From Rhizoclosmatium globosum (taxonomy: Eukaryota > Chytridiomycota > Chytridiomycetes > Chytridiales > Chytriomycetaceae): a DNA stretch of 64,000 nucleotides. Numbering within the stretch: position 1 is the stretch's first letter; the number at the start of each line of letters is the position of its first letter. This document shows positions 1 to 10,975 of the stretch, one piece after another. The translations under genes and the position numbers were made by a program. Under the pieces are notes generated by a model. That model did no database searches, was not told where the DNA came from, and saw nothing but the letters and a program-made list of their open reading frames with translations. The DNA lies in NCBI GenBank assembly GCA_002104985.1, contig MCGO01000212.1, positions 1-64,000 on the forward strand, given 5' to 3'.

Positions 1-752
1 TGTGGTTGGAAGGTGCTGTGCTGTTCCAAGTGATTCGATGCAAATCAAAAAGAAAGAGAAGAAAAAATTTCAATTGGGTGTGCGTGGTGTGTTCCTCAAC
101 CTTGAAAAATTTCCGTGAATAGGGTTCATTTGGGTTGCATGGTTTTAACCCCACCTGCCTTGTCGCCATCTTTCTCTGTTGCACGTGCATTACTATGAAT
201 AAAGAGTGTATGGTTACTTACCCTGCCAGTCTCGCCTCTGCCCTCCTTCTCTCTTTTTTTACAAGCCCACAACTCGAGAGGTGAGGGGTTTTTCGTTTGA
301 TCAGCCCCCAATCGGTTGATCTCGGGCCAGCCATCTAATCTTACTCGCCTTCCTTCAACGCGATTTACGCTCGCCTTTCTACCCCGCATTCTTAATATAT
401 TGACATACAGCCCTCTTGCCAATATTTTCAGACTCTCCATTTTACAGCCCAAGCATCAAAGCAAACCAAGCGGTGGCGAAAACTCTGTGTTCCTCGAAGC
501 AATGTATTCGTTTATTCAAATATTTGAGTTTGATTGACTCAATTTAAAACGGTTGACTGGCGGCTGTTTTGGAAGTGAGTGTCCACACACACATTAAACA
601 GAGAGCAACTCCATCAACTTTCGGACGACCGTTTCGATTAAATAGTCTCCTCAAAAGTTCATCAATCAAAATGATTTCGTGCGGAACTCAATCAAATTAA
701 ATTCTGAAAAAAGGTTGCGGCAGCCACCAAAGTTGAACTAAAGCCTCTCAAA
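1..752. other. 5' flank with no supported gene
   Basis: No convincing coding region, RNA gene or repeat is visible. Short open frames on both strands have low-complexity translations with no family resemblance. The last 150 bases before the ATG at 753 are A-rich and are probably the leader of the acetyltransferase gene. Confidence 0.5.
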
Positions 753-1591
753 ATGGCTTTTCATCCATCGACACCGCCACGCACTCCGCCAGCTCTTGCA
801 CTTTCAAAGGAAAAGACTATTGTAACCCCTCGTCTTCGACTGGTTCCCATCCTACCACGCCATCATTCTGGAAGTGAAAGTGAACTGGATGAACTCCAAG
901 CCGCTTTGACATGGTTCTCCCACACTCATCCTGATCTCGTTTCTAGTCCCTCCCAAACAAGTGATACCGCGAGGCATTGGGTAATGAAGAAGCAAGGTGG
1001 CTGTGATCAAGAATTCATTGGAATTGTGCAACTCATGCACCCTTCAACCTCTGTTACAAATGCATCCATTTTCAACTCGCAAACTCTTCAATCCAATGCA
1101 GCCATTAATGAAACCGTTTCATCCGTTCTTGAAAGTGAAACCAGTCCGCATTTCAAACTTCATTACAATCTTCATTACGAGACCCTCCATCACCTGCCTT
1201 ACCAGCTGACACCATTGACGCAGACACCCCCAACACCGACACAGACACCGACATCAACACAGACACGCAATATCTGAAAGTAAACATTGATCCTATCCAT
1301 GCGGGCCATGGATACAGCACAGAAACTGTCAAGGCCATTCTTTCCTACATCTTTGGGATCAGTAATAGTCACGCCAAACCCCATACAACGATACCACAAC
1401 CCACGCGTATCCAATCTATTCTTCCGTCAACGCATCCCACGAAAGCAGGAGCCGAAGCGGTGTTGGAACGGGTTGGATTCCAAGTGGCTGAACAGGTTTC
1501 GCCGAGCATGAGACGGGATGGTAGTATAGTTGAAGGGTGGACTGTGTGGGAGATTGAGAAGGACGGCTTTATGGAGCTGTGGGCTTCGTGA
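753..1591 (+). CDS. GNAT-family (RimJ/RimL-like) N-acetyltransferase, with an apparent frame break
   Basis: The product is probably an acetyl-CoA dependent N-acetyltransferase of unknown substrate. The N-terminal frame has the family opening (VTPRLRLVPI near residue 25) and EFIGIVQLMH near residue 90. The C-terminal frame has the acetyl-CoA loop region HAGHGYSTETVKAIL and the late VLERVGF motif, then ends at 1589-1591. These halves lie in different frames. The first runs to 1277 and the second is open from about 1139. No intron with good splice sites joins them, so a one-base indel or a very short atypical intron between about 1139 and 1210 is needed. An acidic Thr/Asp-rich linker sits at the join. 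The family call rests on the motifs; the exact middle of the protein is unresolved. Confidence 0.6.
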
Positions 1592-1778
1592 TTCTCTTTG
1601 TTGCATACGTATTTGTGTTTTGATTTTTAGTTTGTAGTTTTACCCAGTCTATGTAGTATTTCCCCCCCCCCCTCCATTCTTCTTTTGCAGTGACATTCTC
1701 CTCCCTTCTTTGTGCAATAAACATACATTTCAGTTCATATATCAGTGAAAGGGCGGAACGGAAACAATTGCATCAAAA

Positions 1779-3680
1779 ATGCATCCGGTGTTCCCCATAC
1801 TAACTGTGGCATCCGTCACCGTGGCTGCAACACAGCAACATGTCCTCCTCGCACCATCTTCCAACACACTTCCAACCACATTCATCGAACTCTCACTGCA
1901 CCGCCACCTATCCACAAACCACTGTTCAATCCTCGACCAATCACAAACAACCCAACCAGACCGCCGCCTATCCCCCAAAACCCCCGCAATCGTATCCGAA
2001 CAGCGCCGCGACTTCAACAACTTCGAATACATCAAAATCCTGGGCACATCCCCCGCATCCGTAACAACACTCATAACCACCCTCTGCCCCGCCGGCGCAA
2101 CCCCCCTCCAACACACAACAGTCGCATACCCGCCACCAACAGTAAAACAACTCATCTCATCAGGCCCCTCCTCAAACCGCATCGACGTTGTCCTCATGGG
2201 CGATGGATACACGCGTGCCCAAGAGTCCCTCTTCTTCGACGACATGCAACGACTGACAGACGAGATGTGGGACGCGGGCGCGTTTGAAGAGGTGTTGCCG
2301 TTTTTTAATGTGTGGGCTGTGTTTGTGGAGAGTCGGGAGAGTGGGATTGGGGTTGGTGGTGTTGCGAAGGATACGGTGTTTGGGCTGTATAGGGATGGGA
2401 CGGAGTTGCGAGGAGTATATCCGTGAGTTTTTGAATTGTTTTTAATTTGTTTTTTTGGATGGCAAAGGTGGGAGCTGATGTGTAGAATTGATGTTTAGGT
2501 CGAAACCGGAAGTTGCGCGTGCGGTTTGTAAAGCGACTGGCCCGAATGCGTGTGATTTCCCGTCTTTGATTGCGAATGATCCGTTTTATGGTGGGCTTGG
2601 TGGGGAATTCACGATTGGGACTTCGTCGCACACGACGGGAACACTTGTACTTCGGCATGAGTTTGGACACACAATGATTCAAGTTGGGGAAGAATATGAC
2701 GGTGGGGAAGCGTACAGTGGGTGCAACGCGGCTCGAAAGCTTGATAACATCAAATGGAAACACTGGCTTACGGCTGATACGTCCACCACGGACCTAGTAG
2801 AAGAACGAAATGCACAAAGAATTCAAGATTACTCTTGGTATGATCTCGCACAGGGTCCATACATTTTGAACTTTACTTCAACTGGAGACTTTCAAAGATG
2901 GCACCTCCGCATCACAGCTTCTGGAGTGGAAACGCCGGACTCCCTTCAAGTTTTGTTGGATGGTAAGAAACTCGATTGGACAACATCTGGAGATTTGGAC
3001 CGCCATTTCTCGGATTGGATAAACAACGAATCTGGGTTCTCAGAGGGCGAACACACACTCGAGTTTAGGCAAGGATACCCGCCAGCTTCTCCTGATGCAC
3101 CAATTCGTCAGCTATGTAGTGTAACTCTGCATGAGTTTGGTTCACAGGAGGAATACCACTTCTCGCCAGACTACATTGGCGCGTTCCCCACCTTTTCGTT
3201 GTCAGGAAAGAAGAGTTATCGACCCACTCATGAATGTAAATCATCTTTCGTGCTGTTTCATTTTACTAATCCAATCAATCAATCAATCAATCAGCATGCT
3301 TGATGCGAAACATGTCATCGCCTCACTTCTGCCCTGTTTGCAAGGAAGGCTTGTTTTTGCAGCTTCTTCGACGCGTCTCTCTTATTGACGACGTTACTAC
3401 CACGTGTTTGGGTGACAAAAGTGTGGCTAAATTGCACCTTCTTCCGTTTGCGCATCACCGCAAGAAGCCAGTGTTTGGAGAGAGATACGTGATTACGTGG
3501 TTCAAAGATGGGGAGGCTGTCGAGAGACTGAGTGGGAAGGAAGAAATTGCTGTTGGGAGTCTTGAGGTTGTTGGAGAATGGAGTGTTTCTGTCAGAATTG
3601 ACACGCCCATTGTTCGAAGTGATCCCGATGGTATTTTGGAGAGTGTACAGGGAGTTGTATGGAGTCGCTGTGGGTTGTAA
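1779..3680 (+). CDS. Secreted metallopeptidase, family M64 (IgA-peptidase-like)
   Basis: A zinc endopeptidase of the M64 family, probably secreted. Three exons (1779-2422, 2499-3235, 3295-3680) give 588 residues in one frame. The first 17 residues (MHPVFPILTVASVTVAA) look like a signal peptide. The block IDVVLMGDGYT is the usual entry to the M64 catalytic domain. HEFGHTMIQVGEEY holds the HExxH zinc motif and the following EY. The DPFYGGLGGEFT block just before it is also typical. The C-terminal ~270 residues form a beta-rich extension. The substrate is not predictable; in a zoosporic fungus, extracellular protein digestion is likely. The intron acceptor at 3294 lies in an ATCA repeat but frame supports it. 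Confidence 0.85.
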
Positions 3681-3882
3681 GGCAATGTACAAATTACAAA
3701 TTGAGTGGACTCTCCTGGTCTCCAAACTCTCACTTGCAACACAAATCGAATGATGTATTATGTTTTTACAAATATCACTAAAAACACAGGGAGATTATTT
3801 CTTGGCGCAGTCTTGGCCCACGAATTGGCAAAGAACAAAAACACGCCACCAACAAGAACTCTGCCACAAAAAAACGAATCAA

Positions 3883-5962
3883 ATGACACTCGAACCAGTT
3901 CCCACCGCAGCGAACGTCGAGGCATCCGGGTTCACCGCTTCGGACATTGACCCGTCGCTCTTTGCCTCTGTTTCGCGGTACAACTCGCTCGAACCAACGT
4001 CGCTCATCGGCTACGCAAACGACTCGCTCGGCGGCATCTTTGTCAAGCGCCGCGTTAATCGATCCGACGGACGAAACGGCTCTGAAATGTTTCGAATCGT
4101 TGAAAACCGCGAAGTGTCCCAGGTCACCGACTTGTGCTCAGGCGATAACCTCGGCGCCAACTTGTACACGTGGAAGTCTGTGAAGAGCGGCGCCGTCTTT
4201 TTGAGGGACGTGGATGGTTGTGAGGCTCCGGACTTGTGGGAGGGTGTGTTGGATGCAGCAACAAAGAAGTGGCTGTTCAGTCAGTTGACGGATAACAAGT
4301 CCCAGAAAGTTAAATGTGGAAGTATTGTCGTGTCGCAGGATGAATTGACGCTTGTGTTTACTTGGAATAAGAGGGATTCAAAGTGTTCTGGTAAGTAATC
4401 AATCTCCATTGCATTCCAAATGGGATATTTACTCTCGTACAGACATTTACACATGGAAACGTGCATCTGCAAGTGTACCTTGGAAAGAATCTCAACCTGT
4501 TCTTGCATACAAGAGTACCTCTGGAATGATGTTTCCAGCTTCATTCTTGAAAGATGGTCGTTTGGTTCTTGTTCACAGCGCATCCCCATCAAAGAACGAT
4601 ACTTTCTTTGGGACCATCAACGAAAACGGGGAAATTACTGAACCGTTGACTCACTTTAAGTTTCCAGGAGTGGACGAAGCAAAGCAGATTCGAGTTAGTG
4701 GTCTTAGCAAGTCTGACATTGATCCAGAAATTGTGTATGTGACCTCAAATGCTTACAGTGACACGTTTACACTCGTGGAAATTAATCATGCTAACAACAC
4801 TGTGCGTCATATTACCACTCCTGATGAAGATTCTCTAATTCCTTCGCGGTGGGATGTTGGAGATTTTATCTCAGTTGGATCGAATGTTCTATTTTCATTC
4901 AACGAGAATGGAAAAGATATCCAATATGCTCTTGACGTGCCTTCTTGGACCATCAGACCACTGCCAGGCTTTGTTGGTGTCATTTCAAATATTTGTGCGG
5001 ATCGCAGAAATCCAGAGGCTACGAATACTGTCTCGTACTCCGTCGATACTCCTTCTCATCCATCACTTCTGTATGAGTTAAATTTGGAGACAATGCAAAG
5101 AACCGAATATCTAGTCGGAGTTTCTAAACTCGCTGATGAACCCAATTCGAGTGTTGATACCGACCTTCCTCCAGAATTGATCACATTCAAGTCATTTGAT
5201 GGACTGGAAATCTCTGCATTCATGTACCTCCCTCCTCCATCCAAAGCAACTTCCAAGATTCCAGTTCTAGTCTACGTTCACGGAGGCCCAACCTCCCAAT
5301 ACCGTCCCACCTACCTCCCAGGTTCCAACGCACTCAGCATGCGCCACCTCACAAACGAAATGGGAATCGCATGCATCTGCCCCAACATCCGCGGCTCCAC
5401 AGGCTACGGCACATCGTTCATGGAAGCCGACGACCGCCTCAAACGCAAAGACGCACTCAAAGACATTGAATCCCTTGTCCACTGGATCAAATCCCAGCCC
5501 CAATTCGACGACTCCCGCGTCGCCATCATGGGTCGCTCATACGGCGGATGGGCAACTCTCGCCGCCCTCGTGTTCTTCCCGGACTTGTTCAAGTGTGGTC
5601 TTGCGACTTGTGGAATCAGCAATTACCTCACGTTTTTTGAAAACACGGGTCCTTGGAGAGCTGATAACCGGAGAAAGGAGTATGGTGACGAACGGATCCC
5701 TGAGGAACGTGAGTTTTTGTTGGAGATTAGTCCTGCTTTGCATGCGGACAAGATTCGGGTTCCTGTGTTTTTGGGGATTGGAGAGAATGATACGAGGGTG
5801 CCGTTGGGTGAGGCTGTGAGTATGGGGAACGTGCTTGAAGGGAACGGGAATACGGTTTGGTTGATGGTTGGTAAGAAGGAGGGACATATGTTTAAGCAGC
5901 GTAGTGTCAAGGACTTTCATGGTGTCGCCAGTGCTGCATTTTTGCAGAAGTTTTTGTTGTGA
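3883..5962 (+). CDS. Prolyl-oligopeptidase family (S9) serine peptidase, acyl-peptide hydrolase-like
   Basis: A cytosolic-looking serine peptidase of 675 residues in two exons (3883-4390, 4443-5962). The N-terminal two thirds should form the beta-propeller. The C-terminal alpha/beta hydrolase domain carries VYVHGGP, the nucleophile motif GRSYGGW, the Asp region GENDTRVP and the His region KEGHMF, so the Ser-Asp-His triad is complete. The start was placed at MTLEP, because the open frame upstream of it is low-complexity leader-like sequence. There is no signal peptide. Such enzymes remove dipeptides or acylated residues from peptides. It resembles bacterial dipeptidyl aminopeptidase/acylaminoacyl-peptidases, so horizontal origin is possible but cannot be judged here. 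Confidence 0.85.
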
Positions 5963-6144
5963 TCACAGAGAAATGTTGATAAAGGAATAAAAATTACAAG
6001 TAAATTGCAGGGATTTTTTATTTCCTTTATTATTGTCAAGATGAAGTTGATCTATATGTATCAGGTTCCCGATTTCTTGAGGGATAAGTCATTGAACATA
6101 GCAAAATAGAACAAACATTATTTGTCCAATAATTAGTCTAGAAA

Positions 6145-7756
6145 ATGAAGCTGGTGAAGAAAGACATTGATGCGAAAGACGGCAGCGGATACGTGACCCT
6201 CATTGCCGAAGAGCAGGAAGACATGTGGCATGCGTACAATATCGTTCTCGCAGGAGACTCGCTCAAGGGATCTACTGTCAGGTACTACCTGTCACAGACT
6301 CCCCATCAACAGCGCTCGTTCTACCCTAACTCACATCCACAGACGAGTCGTTAGCGAATCTTCAACCGGATCAACTGATAAAACGTCAGTTCGGTTAACA
6401 TTGACGATTGAAGTTGAGTCAGTGGAGTTTGACACCCAGGCCTGCATGATGCGCGTGAACGGGCGTAACATTGTCGAGAACAAGTTTGTCAAGGTACACA
6501 CTTCTAGTTTAATATACAGTGTTTGGATGCGTACTTAAACTGGATGTGGCGGTCAGATGGGTGGTTATCATACGTTGGACCTTGAGATGCACAAACCATT
6601 CACAATCACGAAAGATTGTTGGGATATGATTGCTTTGGACCGTATTACGATGGCGTGTGATGTTGCTGCTCGTGCGGATATTGCTGCAATTCTACTTGTG
6701 AGTCAGTTGGACATTACATCACCCCGGTGAACTCAGACTCTCTCTTGAAACAGGAAGAAGGTCTCGCAACTTTATGTCTAGTTACATCGAGTATGACTCT
6801 TGTGCGCGGTCGAGTTGAAGTCAACGTCCCCCGAAAACGAAAGGGAAGTTCTGGCCATGAAAAGGGGATGAAACGGTTCTTTGAGCAATGCTTCCAAGCT
6901 ATTCTTAAGTCTGTTGATTTCGAAGTCGTTAAAGTCTTGATTGTGGCTAGTCCTGGATTCTACAAGGATCAGTTGTTTGAGTACATGAAGCAGCAGGCTG
7001 TACAGACTGAAAACAAGCAGTTCTTGCATTTTTTGCCAAAGTTGTTGTTGATTCATTGTTCTTCGGGACAGAAGCATGCATTGGGTGAGGCGTTGGCGGA
7101 TCCTGGAGTTCAGTCAAGGTTGGAAGATACAAAGTTTGCCACGGAAGTAAGAGCTTTGGCCAAGTTTTTCGAAATGCTTTCGAGGGATCCGGACCGTGCT
7201 TTCTATGGGTTCAGGTACTGTGTTGTGGAGTGTTTTGACAGATTATGATTGACTTATGACTTTACTTACTAATTCGAATAGACACGTCGAAATGGCTGCA
7301 GAGAAGGGAGCGGTTAACACATTGTTATTGTCAGATGATTTGTTCAGGTTTGTGTTTTTTTGTACTTCTTTTATATTTACTATAACAAATGAAAACTTAT
7401 TATAGATCCAACGATATAGTAACGCGACGAAAATACATTGCCCTCGTTGAGCACGTGAAGTCACTGGGAGCGACTGTTATGATTTTTTCATCACTTCACA
7501 CTTCGGGAGAACAACTCACAAACTTGACTGGAGTAGCGGCTATTTTGAATTTCCCTCTACCAGAGTAAGACTTATCTTGATTCTTTGAAGCACTGTGTTT
7601 AACGTTTGCTTCGTATCCAGTTTGGAGGATGAAGCGGAGGCAGCTGAAGATGAGGAGGCGCGACGAAACGAAGAAGCACTCGCTGCTGTTGATATTTTGG
7701 ATGCATTACCAGAAGGTGGTAATCGAAAGTATGATGAAGACTTTGATTTCGAATGA
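6145..7756 (+). CDS. DOM34: Dom34/Pelota ribosome-rescue factor
   Basis: An eRF1-like protein that, with Hbs1, splits stalled ribosomes in no-go and non-stop mRNA decay. Seven exons (6145-6281, 6343-6493, 6557-6697, 6754-7214, 7282-7347, 7406-7564, 7621-7756) give 416 residues. The MKLVKKD opening, the central domain starting DVAARADIAAILLEEG, and the C-terminal EMAAEKGAVNTLLLSDDLF and TLGATVMIFSS-like block (SLGATVMIFSSLHTSGEQL) are all characteristic. It lacks the GGQ loop of true eRF1, as expected of Pelota. The acidic tail ending EDFDFE also fits. All six introns keep frame. Confidence 0.95.
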
Positions 7757-7970
7757 ACTGAAAGATTACTTGATTCTGCCCTCACTCTACGCTCAGTTCA
7801 GAATTAAATTAAAGCGTTGGCGGCGTGCATTCCCCACGAAAAGAAGTAGGCAATCAATGATTTTCAGGATTCGACTTTTTGATGATGAATAGGGCGAAGG
7901 AGATGAAACGCATTTCCCCTTTCTCAAGCACAAGAGTGTCTCCCAACCAACCAACCAATCACTGCATCCA

Positions 7971-8886
7971 ATGGCACAGCGACCCTGGGACCAGCAGCAA
8001 CAAATGGCGATGACATCATTCAACGACCGGGCCTCGCAATCATCGGAAGCATCGATCCCCGAAAGCCGAGTGTCCCGCACCAGACTTCTTCCCGTGACAG
8101 TCTCAGACGGATCAGCATCGTTCCTGCCGCCAAAGTCACTGCCGTCGCACCAGCCATCGCTCGCTCAAAACAGCATCGACTCGGCCTCGATCCCGGAACC
8201 ACGACACAGACGCATTGTCGGCGCCGTCGTAAAGGCCTATTACAGGTTTTACAGGCTCATGGTCTGCTGCCACTTCCTCTTCATCCTCTTCAACTGCGCC
8301 ATCATCATCGCCCTTACCTATGTCATCCATGACTCGGATATCACCCAAGAGATGGTGCTTGCCTACAGATCAATTGTCTTTACACGGTACCTGACATTCG
8401 TGGCGGCTGTGTTTTACATCTGGACTGTGTTGGTTGCTGGGTTTGATAGAGTCTCGGAACTGAATATGGAGTTGTGGAGGCGGGTGTTGGGGATTAAGCG
8501 GCGGGGTGTGTTTTGGGGGAACTTTGTATGTGTGAACATGTCGCAGGCGATTTTGTGGGTTGTTGTAACGGTGTTGTTTTGGGATGTGAATTGGATTTGT
8601 ACGTCAAAGGGGGAAGGTGCTGAGTTGATTCCGTTCGGGGTGAGTAATAGGGGGTTTTTTTTTTGTCATTCTCGATTTGGATTGGTGTATTGATTCTGAC
8701 TTTTAGTCTCACTGTAATCAACTTTCGAGTGTCTGGTGGTATGCAATCTTCAATGCGGCTGCTATTTACGTCAACTTGGTGATTATTACGTACGAGGAAC
8801 TCAAACACCATGTGGATGCTAGAGAAGAAGTCATTGATTATTACACCAAGAGCAACATCAAACCTAGAACTGCGACCACAAATTAG
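7971..8886 (+). CDS. Four-span membrane protein of unknown function
   Basis: Two exons (7971-8639, 8707-8886) encode 282 residues. I do not recognise the family. The first ~85 residues are polar, Ser/Pro-rich and probably disordered. Four strongly hydrophobic stretches follow: MVCCHFLFILFNCAIIIALT, the segment around YLTFVAAVFYIWTVLVAG, the segment around MSQAILWVVVTVLFW, and the segment around YAIFNAAAIYVNLVIIT. A short charged cytosolic-type tail ends the protein. There is no signal peptide, so the first span may act as the anchor. A tetraspan architecture with a long disordered N-terminus is compatible with many small fungal membrane proteins. Confidence 0.65.
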
Positions 8887-9026
8887 AGTACATGAAGTAA
8901 ATAAAGTCCAACAGCATAATGATATCAACAGTTTTATATTGATTTGTCAACTCTAAGAAGCCATGAAATACTAATAATAATAAGAGGGCACAAGTCCTAA
9001 TAAGAAATATCGCAAAAGGGAGGTGA

Positions 9027-10925
9027 TCAGTTACCAACAGCAGAGGCAGCCTTCATGGCGATTTTCAAAGCCTCTTCCATCCCTTCCATTCCCGTCAACT
9101 CCACAACTCGCACCTCCTCCTCCTCCTCAACTTTCACCTGGTCCACTTCCCCTTTCTCTTCTTCCTCCCCAACATTTTTCCCTCCATCAACACCATCAAC
9201 ACCTTCCCCACCTTCCTCCTCCTCCCCTTCCTCCTCCTTCTCCCAAACCATAACCCGCGCCGCCTCCAAATCCCTCAACGCATCTTCAGCAGCTTTCACA
9301 ACCTCAACAGCACTACTAACCACAACCCCCTCTTCATCCACCTTCCCCCCTTCAAACCGCACCACACTCCCCAACACCCCCTTCATCCGCGCCGACAGCG
9401 TGTCAATGCGTTGGAGGGAGAGGAGCAGCGAGTCGCGAAGGACGCGGTCTTTGCACCCGCGCGCGACGGGGGACCAGGAGGATGCGATCCCGCGGCCGAG
9501 GAATATGATCTCGCGCGCGGAGGTCTTGTATGCCTGTGTGTGGTGGGTTTTCAGGAGTGGGGAGGAGGGGGTGGGAGGCGGGGGTGGAGTGAGGAGGGCG
9601 AGGTGGTGGGTTTGGAGGTCGGAGAGGCGGGTTGTGAGGAGGTGGTGGAGGAGGGTTAGGTTTGTCATGTCGATTGGTTTCCGGGCGCGGCGGCGGGGGG
9701 TTCGGAGGTGGGAGGTTAGGTGGGAGGTTGGGGATGTGGAGGTTGTGGTTTGGGGTGGGGAGTTCATGTAGGTTGTTGAGGCGATTGTTTCGGTGTCGAA
9801 ACCGAAATCGTATTCGGTTTCGGCGCCGGCGGTGGTTGGGTGGGAGGCTTGTGAGACTGAGTCGTCGTCATGGTGGATGTTGGAAGGAGAATCGTTGGAT
9901 TCTTGGTTGGCAGAAGATTCTGGTGAGGTTTCTTGATTGGTATCTGAATCCAATGCATTCTCATTGTCAACAAGATCATCTTGTTGGACAACATCTTGAT
10001 TAATATCGTTAGGTTGAACGTGTTGACTGCCTTCTTGGGCACCATCAATGTTCAAAACGCCTTGAATACTATCATCCAATAAAACACTCTGAGTACCATC
10101 CGACAATTGGACACCATGCATTTCATTCAATTCTTGATGCTGTGGATCATGATCTTGATTCAACTCATGAGTGCTGGAAGACGACCCATGTGTTGATGGT
10201 TTTGAGGTTGGCAGAGGAATAAACTGTGACAGGAGGCCACGACGGCCTCTAGGAGCAGACTGGTCATCTGAGTCTAAAGACGTAGTAGTGGTAGTGGTGG
10301 CAGCAGAAGAAGTCACATGAATAGTGGACATTGAAACAGATTTTGAGACTGAACGAGGCAGGTGAGAAGTTGAGGAGGGGGATGCAGAGGGGGGAATAGA
10401 AGATGAGGAAGGAGAAGATGGCAGGGCAGCAACAGAGGATCGTTGAGCCAAAGAGGGAATGCGAGATTGGGGCGATGCAGGCGGAGTTCCAAGTTGGGTA
10501 GTGGTATTAGATTGGGGCGATGGTGCCGAGGCCGAGAGACTACGTCGTCTCAGGGAAGCACTGGATGGACTTCTCGAAGTTGAAGTTGCGGTGGTTTGAT
10601 TGGCAGTGGCAGTGGCAGTTGGAGTTGAGGACTGGCGCTTTGTCCTTTGATCATTTGAAGGTGGTTTGTCGCTGCGATCCGTGTGAAGGGGACAGAATCG
10701 TTCAAAGGGAGTGAATGCGAAGCCGGGCTTGTTGCTCTTTCGTTCGTCCTAGGGTGGGTGTTAAGTAGGTTGAACAACTTAAGAGGTACTTACGACTAGC
10801 TGGTACGACTGCCACTCTCTTGGATGGATGACCCTGCCATCGGGACCAGTAACAGGATTCGGTTTCTGAACCTGGTTTGGATTGCGCTTGCGTTGACAGG
10901 CCGGACAGTTGTCCCTTGGTGGCAT
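9027..10925 (-). CDS. Large disordered protein with an N-terminal CxxC zinc motif
   Basis: Two exons (10925-10794 and 10748-9027, removing a 45-nt intron) give 617 residues. The N-terminus has CPAC near residue 8 and CPLH near residue 65, a plausible four-ligand zinc site. A very long Ser/Thr/Asn-rich region follows, then a folded-looking helical segment of about 150 residues that starts near IDMTNLTLLHHLL and includes LLLSLQRIDTLSARMKGVLGS. The tail is strongly acidic (Glu/Val runs). I do not recognise the family. The ATG lies 50 bp from the divergent ATG of the acyltransferase gene at 10976, so both probably use one promoter. Confidence 0.65.
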
Positions 10926-10975
10926 TCTTTTGTGTTAAGTAAGAGAAAACCAAGCAAAGTCAAAGCAAGCAGAAG

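Noticed and set aside
126..537. Two overlapping open frames on opposite strands before the first gene
   Set aside because: Short, without family resemblance, and each is the shadow of the other; no supporting signals.
9055..9771. Plus-strand frame of 238 codons
   Set aside because: Antisense to the zinc-motif protein; its Ser/Pro-rich translation is the mirror of acidic and Ser codons.
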